Position numbers and translations under genes: made by a program
The notes under the pieces: generated by a model
Seen by the model: only the letters and a program-made list of their open reading frames with translations
What the model was told of the DNA's origin: nothing
Databases searched by the model: none
Shown: piece by piece, positions 21,610-29,896 of the stretch
How the letters are laid out: each line of letters opens with the position of its first letter
Numbering within the stretch: position 1 is the first letter of the stretch
IMG/VR virus record: IMGVR_UViG_3300042924_001029
Location: 1 to 32,433 of that record
Direction: 5' to 3' (one strand)
DNA: 32,433 nucleotides
Source of the DNA: a virus

Positions 21610-21945
21610 ATGCCGATCTTCCTCGACACCCTCGGCTACTCGGACATCGCAATCGCGGTATGCGACCGCTGCAAGATGAAGCGTCCGCATGCGGTAATGC
21701 GCAGCGATCCCAATTTCCCAGGCCTGCAAGTGTGCGATCAAGGGTGCGCCGACAACTTCGACCCCTATCGCCTGCCTGCTCGCAAAACCGAAAGGATAAC
21801 GATTCGGTTTCCAAGGCCTGACGTTTCGGTTGCGCTTGACCCCAACGACTTGATCACAACGGGCAATAATCAGTATGTGATTTCTACCGAGCAGAACACG
21901 CAAACGCCAGAAAATAATGGCAATCTCGACGGCATTGAGGTATAG
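21610..21945 (+). CDS. Cys-rich virion-associated protein (111 aa)
   Basis: The N-terminus holds a metal-binding-like set: AVCDRCKMKRPHA near 17-28 and QVCDQGCADNFDP near 42-53. Together these give Cys x4 and a His, which fits a zinc ribbon. The rest is an acidic, probably flexible tail with Asn/Thr-rich sequence and no motif. ATG 21610 lies three bases after the previous stop, and the fibre gene starts three bases after this one. Conserved position between adaptor and fibre genes suggests a tail role, but this is positional evidence. Confidence 0.62.
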   Translation: MPIFLDTLGYSDIAIAVCDRCKMKRPHAVMRSDPNFPGLQVCDQGCADNFDPYRLPARKTERITIRFPRPDVSVALDPNDLITTGNNQYVISTEQNTQTPENNGNLDGIEV

Positions 21946-21948
21946 AGC

Positions 21949-24444
21949 ATGGCCAATGTAACGATCACTCAACTGCCTGCGGCTGGTCCGATCCAGGGAA
22001 GCGAGCTTGTTCCAGTCGTCCAGAATGGGCAGACCGTGCGCACGACCGCATCTGCCCTGGCTGGATCTCCGGTTCAAACTCAGACGTTCCTGACGCTCAA
22101 TCAAGAGCCGACCCTGGTCAACAGCCGTGCGCTTGCCGGCGGTACTGGTATCGGGTTGGTCGACGGCGGTGCGCTCTCAACGCTTCAGGTCACGCTCAAT
22201 GGCACTTCTGGCGCTCTGGAGAGTGCTGGTACAGGGGTCATTGTCAAAACCGGCGCTGGGGCCGTTTCTGCCCGTTCTGTGGCGGTTTCTGGCACCGGTC
22301 TGGCCATCTCCAACGGATCTGGTGTTTCGGGCAACCCGACCATCTCCTTGGACGGGCTGATCTCCAACATCGCCCAGGTTGGCGGCACCGGCCTGCTGGC
22401 AATCCAAAGCGGAACGACAGCCGGCGGGGTTCTGATTGCAGGGACCGCAAACCAGATCGACGTGGCCAACGGCAACGGCTCTGGCGGAAATCCGACTATC
22501 TCTCTGGCCAGCGACGCGGTGTTTCCGGGCAATGCCGCCATCACCGTTCCCCTTGGCAATACCGCGCAGCAGCCTGTCGGTGCGGATGGGCAGTTCCGTT
22601 TCAATACGGATACCCAAACCTTTGACGGATATGCCTCCGGATCTTGGCGGCAGTTTTCTCTGGCTGGTGGCGTCACGAGCTTTAGCGCCGGCTCTACCGG
22701 CTTTACCCCGGCGTCCACCACTTCTGGTGCGGTGGTGCTGGCTGGTATTTTGAACCCGGCAAGCGGCGGTACTGGCATCAACAATGGCTCGTACACCACG
22801 ACCTTGGGTGGCAACGTCAGCACAGCAGGCGCGTTTTCGACCTCCGGCAGTTACGCCGTAACCCTGACGGCCACCGGTTCGACCAACGTCACACTGCCCA
22901 CAACGGGCACCCTGGCAACGCTGGCCGGCGCAGAGACCCTGACAAACAAGACGATGTCGGGGTCGCTCAACACGTTTTCGAGCATCGGCAATGCCAGCCT
23001 GACCAATTCGAGCGTGACCTTCAACGGGGTCACCGTGGCCCTTGGAGCATCTGGAACGATCACAGCCGCCACTACGGCTGCTTTGACCGCAGGCACGGGC
23101 TTGCAGTTCAACTCCGGCACCACGTTTGACGGCTCTGCTGCCAAGACCCTCAGTATCGACAGCACTGTGGCCACCCTGACGGGCTCGCAGACGCTGACGA
23201 ATAAGGCAATCAGCGGTTCGGCCAACACCCTGAGCAACATCCCGAACGCGGCACTCGACAACTCGTCGGTGACCATCGGGACGACCGCCATTTCTCTGGG
23301 CAGCAGCAGTCTGACTCTTGGTGGGCTGACATCGGTGGCGGTGACGCAAGACCCCACATCGGCACTGCAACTGGCCACCAAGCAGTATGTTGACGCCGTT
23401 GCAGAAGGTCTGCATGTGCATGCCTCGTGCGCTGCGGCCACACCCAATACCCTGGCCTCGCTGACCGGCGGGACGGTGACCTACAACAACGGCACCGCTG
23501 GTGTCGGAGCGACCCTGACCCTGTCGGTGGCCCTGACGATTTTGGACGGGTACACGCTGCAAAACGGCGACCGTGTGCTTGTCAAGAACGAGGCGACCCA
23601 GGCAAACAACGGCATCTACACCTGGGCGACCGGTGGTACGGTTCTGACCAGGGCGACGGACTTTGACACCGCGGTTGAGATCGCTGGTGGTGACTTTACG
23701 TTTGTCTCAAACGGCACGCTGTATGCCGATACCGGCTGGGTTCAGATCGATGAGGTTACCACCATCGGCACAGACCCGATCATCTGGCAGCAGTTCTCCG
23801 GTGCGGGGACGTACACCGCAGGCACGGGCCTGACGCTTGCCGGATCGCAGTTCAGCATCACCAACACCGGGGTGACCGCTGCGTCGTATGGTGGCGCGGC
23901 CTCGGTTGCGACATTTACGGTCAATGCTCAGGGTCAGTTGACCACCGCGGCCAGCACGTCGATTGCAATTGACGCGAACCAGATTACCACTGGGACGATT
24001 GACAGCGCACGGATCAGCGGCTCCTACACCGGCATTACTGGGGTGGGCACACTTGCTGCTGGCGTCTGGAACGCAACGGCGATTGGCGCGGCTTATGGCG
24101 GCACGGGCCTGACCACCTACACAGCCGGTGATCTGGTTTATGCGTCCGCAACGACCACGCTATCGAAGCTGACCCTCGGAACAAGTGGTCAGGTGCTGAC
24201 CGCGGGAGCATCTGCTCCTCAGTATGTCGATCAAAGCACTTTGTCGGTCGGTTCTGCAACCAACGCAACCAACGCGACGAATGCAACAAACACCGCCATT
24301 ACGGCCAGCACAACCAATGCAGCGCACTACCTGACGTTCGCTTCTGCCACTACAGGAAATCTGCCCCAATTGGTAAACTCATCGATAACCTGCAACCCCA
24401 GCACAGGCCAAATTACTGGCGGCGTTGCTGGCGGCTCATTCTGA
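21949..24444 (+). CDS. Tail fibre / receptor-binding protein (831 aa)
   Basis: A long fibrous protein that probably attaches to the virion at its N-terminus (MANVTITQLPAAGPIQGSEL). It continues in Gly/Thr/Ser/Ala-rich repeats. Two copies of TLTNKxxSGSxNTxSxIxNA followed by LxNSSVT lie near 320-350 and 410-440. A recognisable phage fibre module follows: LATKQYVDAVAEGLHVHASC, DGYTLQNGDRVLVKNEATQA, then NGIYTWATGG. The C-terminus has several GTGL-type repeats. It lacks a clear receptor-binding tip domain. It begins an array of fibre genes reaching 29896. Confidence 0.8.
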   Translation: MANVTITQLPAAGPIQGSELVPVVQNGQTVRTTASALAGSPVQTQTFLTLNQEPTLVNSRALAGGTGIGLVDGGALSTLQVTLNGTSGALESAGTGVIVKTGAGAVSARSVAVSGTGLAISNGSGVSGNPTISLDGLISNIAQVGGTGLLAIQSGTTAGGVLIAGTANQIDVANGNGSGGNPTISLASDAVFPGNAAITVPLGNTAQQPVGADGQFRFNTDTQTFDGYASGSWRQFSLAGGVTSFSAGSTGFTPASTTSGAVVLAGILNPASGGTGINNGSYTTTLGGNVSTAGAFSTSGSYAVTLTATGSTNVTLPTTGTLATLAGAETLTNKTMSGSLNTFSSIGNASLTNSSVTFNGVTVALGASGTITAATTAALTAGTGLQFNSGTTFDGSAAKTLSIDSTVATLTGSQTLTNKAISGSANTLSNIPNAALDNSSVTIGTTAISLGSSSLTLGGLTSVAVTQDPTSALQLATKQYVDAVAEGLHVHASCAAATPNTLASLTGGTVTYNNGTAGVGATLTLSVALTILDGYTLQNGDRVLVKNEATQANNGIYTWATGGTVLTRATDFDTAVEIAGGDFTFVSNGTLYADTGWVQIDEVTTIGTDPIIWQQFSGAGTYTAGTGLTLAGSQFSITNTGVTAASYGGAASVATFTVNAQGQLTTAASTSIAIDANQITTGTIDSARISGSYTGITGVGTLAAGVWNATAIGAAYGGTGLTTYTAGDLVYASATTTLSKLTLGTSGQVLTAGASAPQYVDQSTLSVGSATNATNATNATNTAITASTTNAAHYLTFASATTGNLPQLVNSSITCNPSTGQITGGVAGGSF

Positions 24445-24453
24445 GGAAGCAAA

Positions 24454-25209
24454 ATGGCCCAGACCGGATACACCCCAATTCTCATCTACGGAAGCGGCAC
24501 CGCTTCTGCTGCGCCATCTGCTGGCAACTTGACGACCAGTGCAAACGGCGTTGAGCTTGCCCTCAACTACACCGACGGCAAGCTGTTCTACAAGGACAAC
24601 GGAGGCGTCGTTCAGGTCTTGGCCGGCAAGGGCGGCTCCGGTGTTGTCGCAGGATCGAACACGCAGCTTCAGTTCAACAACAGCGGCGTTTTTGGCGCAT
24701 CTGCAAATTTGACATGGAGCGGCACGGTACTTTCGACGACCGGATTTACCGCATCTTCTGATTCGTCCTTCACATCGACGGGTGCTCTGACCATCAGCAA
24801 GGGAACGACTGGAGAGCGTCCCAGTGCTGTAAGCGGGATGCTGCGGTTCAACACCACGACGACCGAGTTCGAGGGCTACAACGGCACTGCATGGGCTTCT
24901 GTCGGCGGTGCGGCTTTGAGCAATGACACCTCGACCTCAACAAATCTGTACCCGCTTTTCGCAAATGCAACGAGCGGATCTGCCTCGACGCTGTACACAA
25001 GCAACGCCAAGCTGCTCTACAAGCCATCGACGGGCGAGTTGCAGGCATCTGCTGCGGTATCGACAAACGGTCTGATAATCAACAGCACGACGGTGTCTGC
25101 CAGCTACACAATAGCAACCGGTCAAAACGCTATGAGTATTGGGCCGATGACCATAAACTCCGGCATCACGGTGACCGTATCTTCGGGCCAGCGTTGGCTG
25201 GTTCTGTAA
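24454..25209 (+). CDS. Tail fibre protein (251 aa)
   Basis: The N-terminal pattern MAQTGYTPILIYGSGTASA, LNYTDGKLFYKDNGG and VLAGKGGSG is widespread at the start of phage fibre proteins. A segment SGMLRFNTTTTEFEGYNGTA follows, also typical of fibres. The C-terminus (SASYTIATGQNAMSIGPMTI) forms a short beta-helical or sandwich end that may trimerise. It is part of the fibre array, starting nine bases after the previous stop behind GAGGAAG (24443-24449). Its exact receptor is unknown. Confidence 0.75.
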   Translation: MAQTGYTPILIYGSGTASAAPSAGNLTTSANGVELALNYTDGKLFYKDNGGVVQVLAGKGGSGVVAGSNTQLQFNNSGVFGASANLTWSGTVLSTTGFTASSDSSFTSTGALTISKGTTGERPSAVSGMLRFNTTTTEFEGYNGTAWASVGGAALSNDTSTSTNLYPLFANATSGSASTLYTSNAKLLYKPSTGELQASAAVSTNGLIINSTTVSASYTIATGQNAMSIGPMTINSGITVTVSSGQRWLVL

Positions 25210-25218
25210 GGAGTAGAA

Positions 25219-25731
25219 ATGAGCAAAGTAGCAATTTCGGGTGACGGAAGCGGAACCGGCACGTTCACCATCACGTCGCCAAACTCAAACAATAACCGGA
25301 CGATAACGCTGCCTGACAGCACCGGCACGATTGCTCTTACGTCGGATGTTTCTTCTTTTCCGTCTGGCACGGTCATGCTCTTCGGGCAGACTTCTGCCCC
25401 GACCGGATGGACAAAGGACACGACCAACTACAACAACTCTGCCCTTCGGGTTGTGACAGGCGCTGCCTCAACCGGCGGATCGGTTGACTTCACCACTGCG
25501 TTTGCATCTGGGTTGTCCGCTGGAGCCACTACGTTGACAACCACGCAGATTCCGAGCCATACGCATACTTTTACTGGAGGAGGTGGTGGCGGTGGTAATG
25601 CTTTAACTTACTCGTGTAGTGGCGGTGGTAGTATCAATACTGGCGCAACTGGTGGCGGCGGCTCCCACACCCATACGCTTCCCAGCTTTGCGGTCAAATA
25701 TGTGGATGTGATTCGTGCAACAAAGGACTGA
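25219..25731 (+). CDS. Short tail-collar-like fibre protein (170 aa)
   Basis: Contains the typical collar domain ending: FPSGTVMLFGQTSAPTGWTK near 51-70, LRVVTGAASTGG, and the metal-binding-like Thr/His repeats SHTHTF and HTHTLPSFAVKYVDVI. These are found in T4 gp12-like short fibres and in microcystin-dependent-protein-like sequences. His-x-His pairs in such tips can bind a metal. A Gly-rich loop sits between the two His-Thr stretches. GGAG (25210-25213) is the ribosome site. It is probably a receptor-binding tip or collar fibre. Confidence 0.8.
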   Translation: MSKVAISGDGSGTGTFTITSPNSNNNRTITLPDSTGTIALTSDVSSFPSGTVMLFGQTSAPTGWTKDTTNYNNSALRVVTGAASTGGSVDFTTAFASGLSAGATTLTTTQIPSHTHTFTGGGGGGGNALTYSCSGGGSINTGATGGGGSHTHTLPSFAVKYVDVIRATKD

Positions 25732-25734
25732 TGC

Positions 25735-26034
25735 ATGAAGCTCGAAACCAAATCCAATTGCCCCTTGAATGGGTTTAAACCATGCAAGCAGCTTGAGTGT
25801 GCGTGGTTTATTCAAATCCAAGGCACGAACCCGAGCACCGGGCAAGATGTAAACGAGTGGGGATGCGCCATTGCATGGCTTCCGATCTTGACGATAGAAA
25901 ACAGCCAGCAGCAGCGTCAAACCGGCGCAGCGGTTGAATCATTCCGCAATGAGATGGTGAAGTCCAACGAGGTCAGCCAACAGGTTTTGTTGCGGGCGGC
26001 AAACGCAAACATGGTTTTGGAGAACAAGCAATGA
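25735..26034 (+). CDS. Small Cys-rich phage protein, unknown (99 aa)
   Basis: Four Cys in the first half (SNCPLNGFKPCKQLECAWFI, then EWGCAI) suggest a metal or disulfide site. A long C-terminal helix follows (AVESFRNEMVKSNEVSQQVL). I recall similar proteins in uncultured phages near fibre genes, without assigned function. It overlaps the next gene by an ATGA. Confidence 0.62.
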   Translation: MKLETKSNCPLNGFKPCKQLECAWFIQIQGTNPSTGQDVNEWGCAIAWLPILTIENSQQQRQTGAAVESFRNEMVKSNEVSQQVLLRAANANMVLENKQ

Positions 26035-26339
26035 GATTGACCATCATTCCTGAAGACAAGGCCGTTTACAAAGACGGGGTAATGAAGGCGTGGACCGCAC
26101 CAGAATTGGACTTGTCTGGCTGCGGCATCCCCGCAAATTGCCATGCCTTGCAGTGGTACGACACCTACGGGGAAATTGAGTTTGATCCCGCCCAGCCGGG
26201 TCAGCCCAAGCCGCCCAATGAATCCATCACTGCACTGCCGCAGTGGGCCTTCAATTGTGTTGCTGTGTGGGACGCATGGGTTCCAGCGCCCCCACCGCCC
26301 GAGGATCAACCAACGACCACCGGAGCACAAACGCTGTGA
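26031..26339 (+). CDS. Small protein in fibre array, unknown (102 aa)
   Basis: Strand-rich N-terminus (MRLTIIPEDKAVYKDG), a central WYDTYGEIEFDP followed by a Pro-rich linker, and WAFNCVAVWDAWVPAPPPPE at the end. The Trp/Pro-rich end looks unstructured or peptide-binding. No known domain. Perhaps a tail-fibre assembly factor, by position. It overlaps the neighbours at both ends by a few bases. Confidence 0.6.
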   Translation: MRLTIIPEDKAVYKDGVMKAWTAPELDLSGCGIPANCHALQWYDTYGEIEFDPAQPGQPKPPNESITALPQWAFNCVAVWDAWVPAPPPPEDQPTTTGAQTL

Positions 26340-26614
26340 ACATGCTTGCCCCTCGCTTTAGCGTGACCTATGACGGTGCGGTACTGAACGTGTACCACGC
26401 CGACAAGGGCGAGGGCTTGCCGCGTCACGAGCACATTTATTCTCACCTGACCATGTGCCACGCAGGATCGTGTATCGTGCGCAAAGAAGGCAAAGAGTTG
26501 GTGATGACCAAGGACACACAGCCGGTCAATTTGATCGGCAGTGAGTGGCACGAGATTGAAGCATTGGAAGACGGCACGGTTTTTGTAAACGTGTTTTCTG
26601 AAGGAAAGTATTGA
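26336..26614 (+). CDS. Mini-cupin protein (92 aa)
   Basis: The sequence follows the two cupin motifs. Motif 1 is GLPRHEHIYSHLTMCHAG (residues 27-44), with His31, His33 and His37. Motif 2 is GSEWHEIEALEDGT, with His72. A six-strand barrel is implied by the alternating hydrophobic pattern (LNVYHADKG, VFVNVFSEG). Such single-domain cupins can bind a metal and sugars or other small molecules; the substrate is not known. GTG 26336 is in a GTGA overlap with the previous stop; ATG 26342 is another possible start. Standing among fibre genes, it may modify or bind a surface sugar. Confidence 0.7.
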   Translation: MNMLAPRFSVTYDGAVLNVYHADKGEGLPRHEHIYSHLTMCHAGSCIVRKEGKELVMTKDTQPVNLIGSEWHEIEALEDGTVFVNVFSEGKY

Positions 26615-26623
26615 GGAGCAACC

Positions 26624-27523
26624 ATGACACTGATTCTTAATGGTGACACGGGCCTGTCTGATGTAGACGGCTCTGCTGCTACTCCTGCCATCAGGGGTAC
26701 GGATTCCAACACCGGCATCTTTTTCCCTGCTGCTGACACGATTGCGTTTGCAGAGGGCGGTGTGGAGTCTGCTCGGTTTGATAGCAGCGGAAGATTGCTT
26801 GTTAATTCTACTTCTGCCCGCGCCAATTTATTCAACTCAACAACCACAGCGTCCTTGCAAATTGAAGGCACTACGGCTGACACATCAGCTGTTCTTGCAG
26901 TTAGAGATACAGATACAGCAGCCGCTGGCCCATTCTTTATTCTTGCTCGCGCAAGGGGAACGACCGTTGGTAGCACGACCGTTGTGCAAAGCGGTGATGT
27001 TGCTGGATCAATTAGCTTTCAAGCCTCCGATGGAACTGAATTTGTTGAAACTGCAAGAATACAGTCTATTGTGGATGGCACTCCCGGGGCTAACGATATG
27101 CCCGGTGCGTTACTGTTTTCCACCACGACTGACGGTGGATCGTCAAGCACCGAACGTATGCGCATCGACTCCAGCGGCAACCTGCAATTCAACTCAGGCT
27201 ACGGCTCTGTTGCCACAGCCTACGGTTGCCGTGCATGGGTCAACTTCAACGGCACCGGCACTGTAGCGATTCGTGCGTCTGGTAATGTGACGAGTATCAC
27301 CGACAACGGTGTGGGCAATTATTTAATAAACCTTACTACAGCATTGCCTGATTCCAATGCTTCAGTGACTATCGGATTGGGCGCAGATAGCGGCAGCAGC
27401 GGAACAGGTGCTTGGGCGTCAAGAATTAACTCCATAAGCACAACAGTCATTCAAATTTTAAGCGCCAGACCTGATGGTAGTTATTCCGACGCATCAATCG
27501 CTTGCGTTTCCGTCCACCGCTAA
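26624..27523 (+). CDS. Tail fibre protein (299 aa)
   Basis: Contains the fibre module SNTGIFFPAADTIAFAEGG followed by VESARFDSSGRLLV, and again STERMRIDSSGNLQFNSGYG. These modules precede chaperone or head domains in many phage fibres. No S74 peptidase catalytic site was found, so the usual C-terminal chaperone is missing here; the end (ILSARPDGSYSDASIACVSV) looks like a short receptor-binding head. Part of the gene (about 26780-27110) is richer in A+T than the array average, suggesting recent exchange. Confidence 0.75.
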   Translation: MTLILNGDTGLSDVDGSAATPAIRGTDSNTGIFFPAADTIAFAEGGVESARFDSSGRLLVNSTSARANLFNSTTTASLQIEGTTADTSAVLAVRDTDTAAAGPFFILARARGTTVGSTTVVQSGDVAGSISFQASDGTEFVETARIQSIVDGTPGANDMPGALLFSTTTDGGSSSTERMRIDSSGNLQFNSGYGSVATAYGCRAWVNFNGTGTVAIRASGNVTSITDNGVGNYLINLTTALPDSNASVTIGLGADSGSSGTGAWASRINSISTTVIQILSARPDGSYSDASIACVSVHR

Positions 27524-27532
27524 AGGCCAACC

Positions 27533-27721
27533 ATGAACTCAAGGATTATCTACCCCAACGACGATGGCGGCGTGTCCGTCATCGTGCCTGCTGCCGAGTG
27601 CGGCCTGACGATTGAACAGATCGCGGCTAAGGACGTGCCGGCAGGCAAACCCTTCCAGATCGTGGATGTCGCTGACATTCCGTCTGATCGCACGTTCCGC
27701 AACGCATGGGAGTACGCATGA
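27533..27721 (+). CDS. Small fibre-module protein (62 aa)
   Basis: A 62-residue protein with RIIYPNDDGGVSVIVPAAEC, GLTIEQIAAKDVPAGKPF and VADIPSDRTFRNAWEYA. I know this pattern from small genes beside tail fibres in many phages, probably a fibre-assembly or tail-associated protein, but its role is not established. AAGGCCAA precedes the ATG weakly. It ends in an ATGA overlap with the next gene. Confidence 0.7.
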   Translation: MNSRIIYPNDDGGVSVIVPAAECGLTIEQIAAKDVPAGKPFQIVDVADIPSDRTFRNAWEYA

Positions 27722-27951
27722 TCCAGATCAACATGACCAAGGCGAAGGCTATCGCCCATGATGCCCGTCGCGCTGCCCGTGCCGCTGAGTTTGAGCCGTT
27801 TGACAACGCCATTGCCAAGCAAATTCCCGGTCAGGTAGACGGTGCAGAAGCCGAGCGCCAGAAGATTCGTGACAAATACACGGCCATCCAAGCTCAGATG
27901 GACGCGGCCCAGACACCCGAGCAACTCAAAGCCTTGATGCCCAAGGAGTAA
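27718..27951 (+). CDS. Small helical fibre-module protein (77 aa)
   Basis: Helical and charged (MTKAKAIAHDARRAARAAEF, EAERQKIRDKYTAIQAQMDA). It has the look of a small assembly chaperone with coiled-coil potential, but no family is recognised. It is translationally coupled to the previous gene by an ATGA. A longer upstream start would overlap that gene and is rejected. Confidence 0.65.
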   Translation: MIQINMTKAKAIAHDARRAARAAEFEPFDNAIAKQIPGQVDGAEAERQKIRDKYTAIQAQMDAAQTPEQLKALMPKE

Positions 27952-27954
27952 AAA

Positions 27955-28527
27955 ATGCCCGCAATCATCAACAGCGACAACGGAGTCGTATCCGGCTCCG
28001 CAGGTTTGAAGACCTCTGGTGCCAACGACGGCATTCTGGTTTTCCAGACCAGCGGGACGGAAACCGCCCGCATCAACACGGACAGCCAGATTGTTGCTGT
28101 TGCAGGGACTGCTTCTCTCCCAGCCCTGACGTTCACTGGTGACCTGAACACCGGCATCTACTCCTCCGGCGCAGACGCAGTAAATTTCGCAGAGGGTGGC
28201 GTGGGTTTCGGGGTGGGGTACAGAAACATCCCGCCGTCTGGCACCAGAACCGGCTCGTACACCCTGGTCACGTCTGATGTTGGCAAATACGTTCAGATTG
28301 GCTCAGGCGGCTCCATCACCATTCCAACAGGCACATTTGCTGAGGGGGATGCGATCTCGCTTGCCAACAACACCACGGGCAGCATCACGATCACCTGCTC
28401 TGCCCCGACCGCGTATATCGCCGGGACGAACACGATCAAGACCTCGATGACGCTTGCAACACGCGGCGTGGCAACGGTGCTGTTTATCTCCAGCAGCGTT
28501 TGTTTTGTTACCGGAAATGTGACCTGA
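27955..28527 (+). CDS. Tail fibre protein (190 aa), partial paralogue of the 26624 gene
   Basis: Shares the fibre module LNTGIYSSGADAVNFAEGGV with the 26624 protein (NTGIFFPAADTIAFAEGGV). The C-terminal domain (YTLVTSDVGKYVQIGSGGSI, then ITIPTGTFAEGDAISLANNT) is a beta domain seen at fibre tips. It is three bases after the previous stop. It is probably a receptor-binding fibre segment or an alternative tip; the two genes may have arisen by duplication and tip exchange. Confidence 0.72.
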   Translation: MPAIINSDNGVVSGSAGLKTSGANDGILVFQTSGTETARINTDSQIVAVAGTASLPALTFTGDLNTGIYSSGADAVNFAEGGVGFGVGYRNIPPSGTRTGSYTLVTSDVGKYVQIGSGGSITIPTGTFAEGDAISLANNTTGSITITCSAPTAYIAGTNTIKTSMTLATRGVATVLFISSSVCFVTGNVT

Positions 28528-28529
28528 TC

Positions 28530-29312
28530 ATGTCTGGCATCATGCTCATGGTTGTGGGGCGGGAGCCTGGGTCATTCCAGTTTACCATCTCGTCCAACCA
28601 AACCAATGCCAACCTTCGTACCCTCGCAGTCAATGCCGGGTGGGATCAAACCACTAAAGTTGCCGCCACAATTGGCTCAGGCGTTTATATCAGCAGTAAT
28701 TCGACAGGCACCCCCGCGCTTACTGTAAATGGCTCTTTCCCCAATGGAGTCGAGTTAACAAACAGCGGCTTCATTATTGGCAGGGGCGGTAACGGTGGTG
28801 TTGGTGCGGGCAACGGTGCTGGCACTGCGGGCGCAGCAGGGGGGCTAGCGCTTTCTGTGTCGTCCGCAATTTCCATCAACAACGCAGGGACTATTGGCGG
28901 TGGCGGTGGCGGCGGTGGCGGGGGTCGATATAGGTATCAAACTGACAGCAAAACAGGCACTGACACAATATGGGGTGGAGGCGGCGGGGGTGGTGGCCGA
29001 AGTAGTAATGCTGCTAACTCATCTGGAGGCGCAGGAGGCCCTGGTAACAATGGCGGCCCCTCTGGCTCCGCAGGTGGCACCGGAACTGTTAGTAGCGCGG
29101 GTGGCGGCGGTGCTGGCGGGAGTGCCGGCACTATAGGCGGGGCCGGTGGGGCGGGTGGCGGCTGGGGTTCTGCGGGTAGCACGGGAGGCCAAGGATCAGG
29201 CAGCACCGCAGGCGGTGGCCCCCAGAGTGGCGGCTCAGGAGGCGGCGCAATCACAGGAAATTCAAATATCACATGGGTTGCCTTCGGCACCCGTCTTGGG
29301 AGTATCACATGA
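28530..29312 (+). CDS. Glycine-rich adhesin-like fibre protein (260 aa)
   Basis: After a short beta region (FQFTISSNQTNANLRTLAVN, ISSNSTGTPALTVNGSFPNG) the sequence is dominated by Gly runs (GGGGGGGGGG, then SGGAGGPGNNGGPSGSAGG) alternating with variable loops such as RYRYQTDSKTGTDTIW. Glycine-rich sandwich adhesins such as T2/S16 gp38 use such loops for receptor binding; the similarity here is in composition and layout. The final stretch GNSNITWVAFGTRLGSIT closes the domain. ATG 28530 is chosen; an upstream ATG at 28500 overlaps the previous gene. Simple repeats in the DNA (28890-29260) could slip. Confidence 0.72.
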   Translation: MSGIMLMVVGREPGSFQFTISSNQTNANLRTLAVNAGWDQTTKVAATIGSGVYISSNSTGTPALTVNGSFPNGVELTNSGFIIGRGGNGGVGAGNGAGTAGAAGGLALSVSSAISINNAGTIGGGGGGGGGGRYRYQTDSKTGTDTIWGGGGGGGGRSSNAANSSGGAGGPGNNGGPSGSAGGTGTVSSAGGGGAGGSAGTIGGAGGAGGGWGSAGSTGGQGSGSTAGGGPQSGGSGGGAITGNSNITWVAFGTRLGSIT

Positions 29313-29896
29313 GCATTCAGTACGGCTACGAAATCACCAGCGTCGATCAAACGGCGCGTTGCATGGAGGTGGTCTACACCGCCGCCGGGCGGCAGACCAT
29401 GCACATCGGCGCACGGCTCCCCTACGAGGGCGAATCGCTTGAGGCTGTTGTGGCGATGTATGCCCCGGTGGCATATTGGTTGGAGCAGCAAGCGGCTGTC
29501 ACGGCTCCGTCTGTCGGGGCTTCTGGTGTTATGGGGACGCCGGTTACCGAAACCCTTGCATCTGCCAAAGCCAAGCGGCTGGCAGAGATTGCCGCGTGGC
29601 GATACGAAAAAGAGGTGTCTGGCATCACTCATAACGGCGCTCAGATTCGCACCGACCGCGAGTCTCAGGCGCAGATCACCAGCGCATACACCAGCCTGAA
29701 AAATGGGCTGCTGACCTCTGTGAACTGGAAGGCCGCAGATGGCCAGTGGGTGGAGATGACGCTGACTGCGATTGAGCCTATTGCTGGCGCAGTCGCTCAA
29801 CATGTGCAGTCTTGCTTCAACGCCGAGAAAGCGTTGGCGCAGCAGGTCAATGCCGCTCAAACCATCGAGGCCGTCAACGCCGTAACCATCGTATGA
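29309..29896 (+). CDS. DUF4376-type fibre-associated protein (195 aa)
   Basis: The C-terminal half (about 90-190) fits the DUF4376 domain found in phage tail-fibre assembly and fibre-tip-associated proteins: KRLAEIAAWRYEKEVSGITH, then RTDRESQAQITSAYTSLKNG, and WKAADGQWVEMTLTAIEPIA. The N-terminal half (YGYEITSVDQTARCMEVVYT, LPYEGESLEAVVAMYAPVAY) is of unknown fold. It is the last gene of the array, overlapping the adhesin gene and the ATP-grasp gene by ATGA. Likely a fibre-assembly chaperone or tip partner. Confidence 0.72.
   Translation: MSIQYGYEITSVDQTARCMEVVYTAAGRQTMHIGARLPYEGESLEAVVAMYAPVAYWLEQQAAVTAPSVGASGVMGTPVTETLASAKAKRLAEIAAWRYEKEVSGITHNGAQIRTDRESQAQITSAYTSLKNGLLTSVNWKAADGQWVEMTLTAIEPIAGAVAQHVQSCFNAEKALAQQVNAAQTIEAVNAVTIV

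Noticed and set aside
20419-22104. 561-codon open frame on the - strand
   Set aside because: It is a mirror of the adaptor and Cys-rich genes on the + strand. High GC and regular codon third positions leave long antisense frames open. No start signals or recognisable domains.
22177-23562. 461-codon open frame on the - strand
   Set aside because: Antisense to the repeat-rich fibre gene. Repeats keep the reverse frame open. Arg/Gly/Cys-rich with no fold pattern.
28890-29260. Glycine-codon simple repeat as a possible CRISPR-like or regulatory repeat
   Set aside because: No regular spacing or constant repeat unit. It is the coding sequence of a glycine-rich adhesin.
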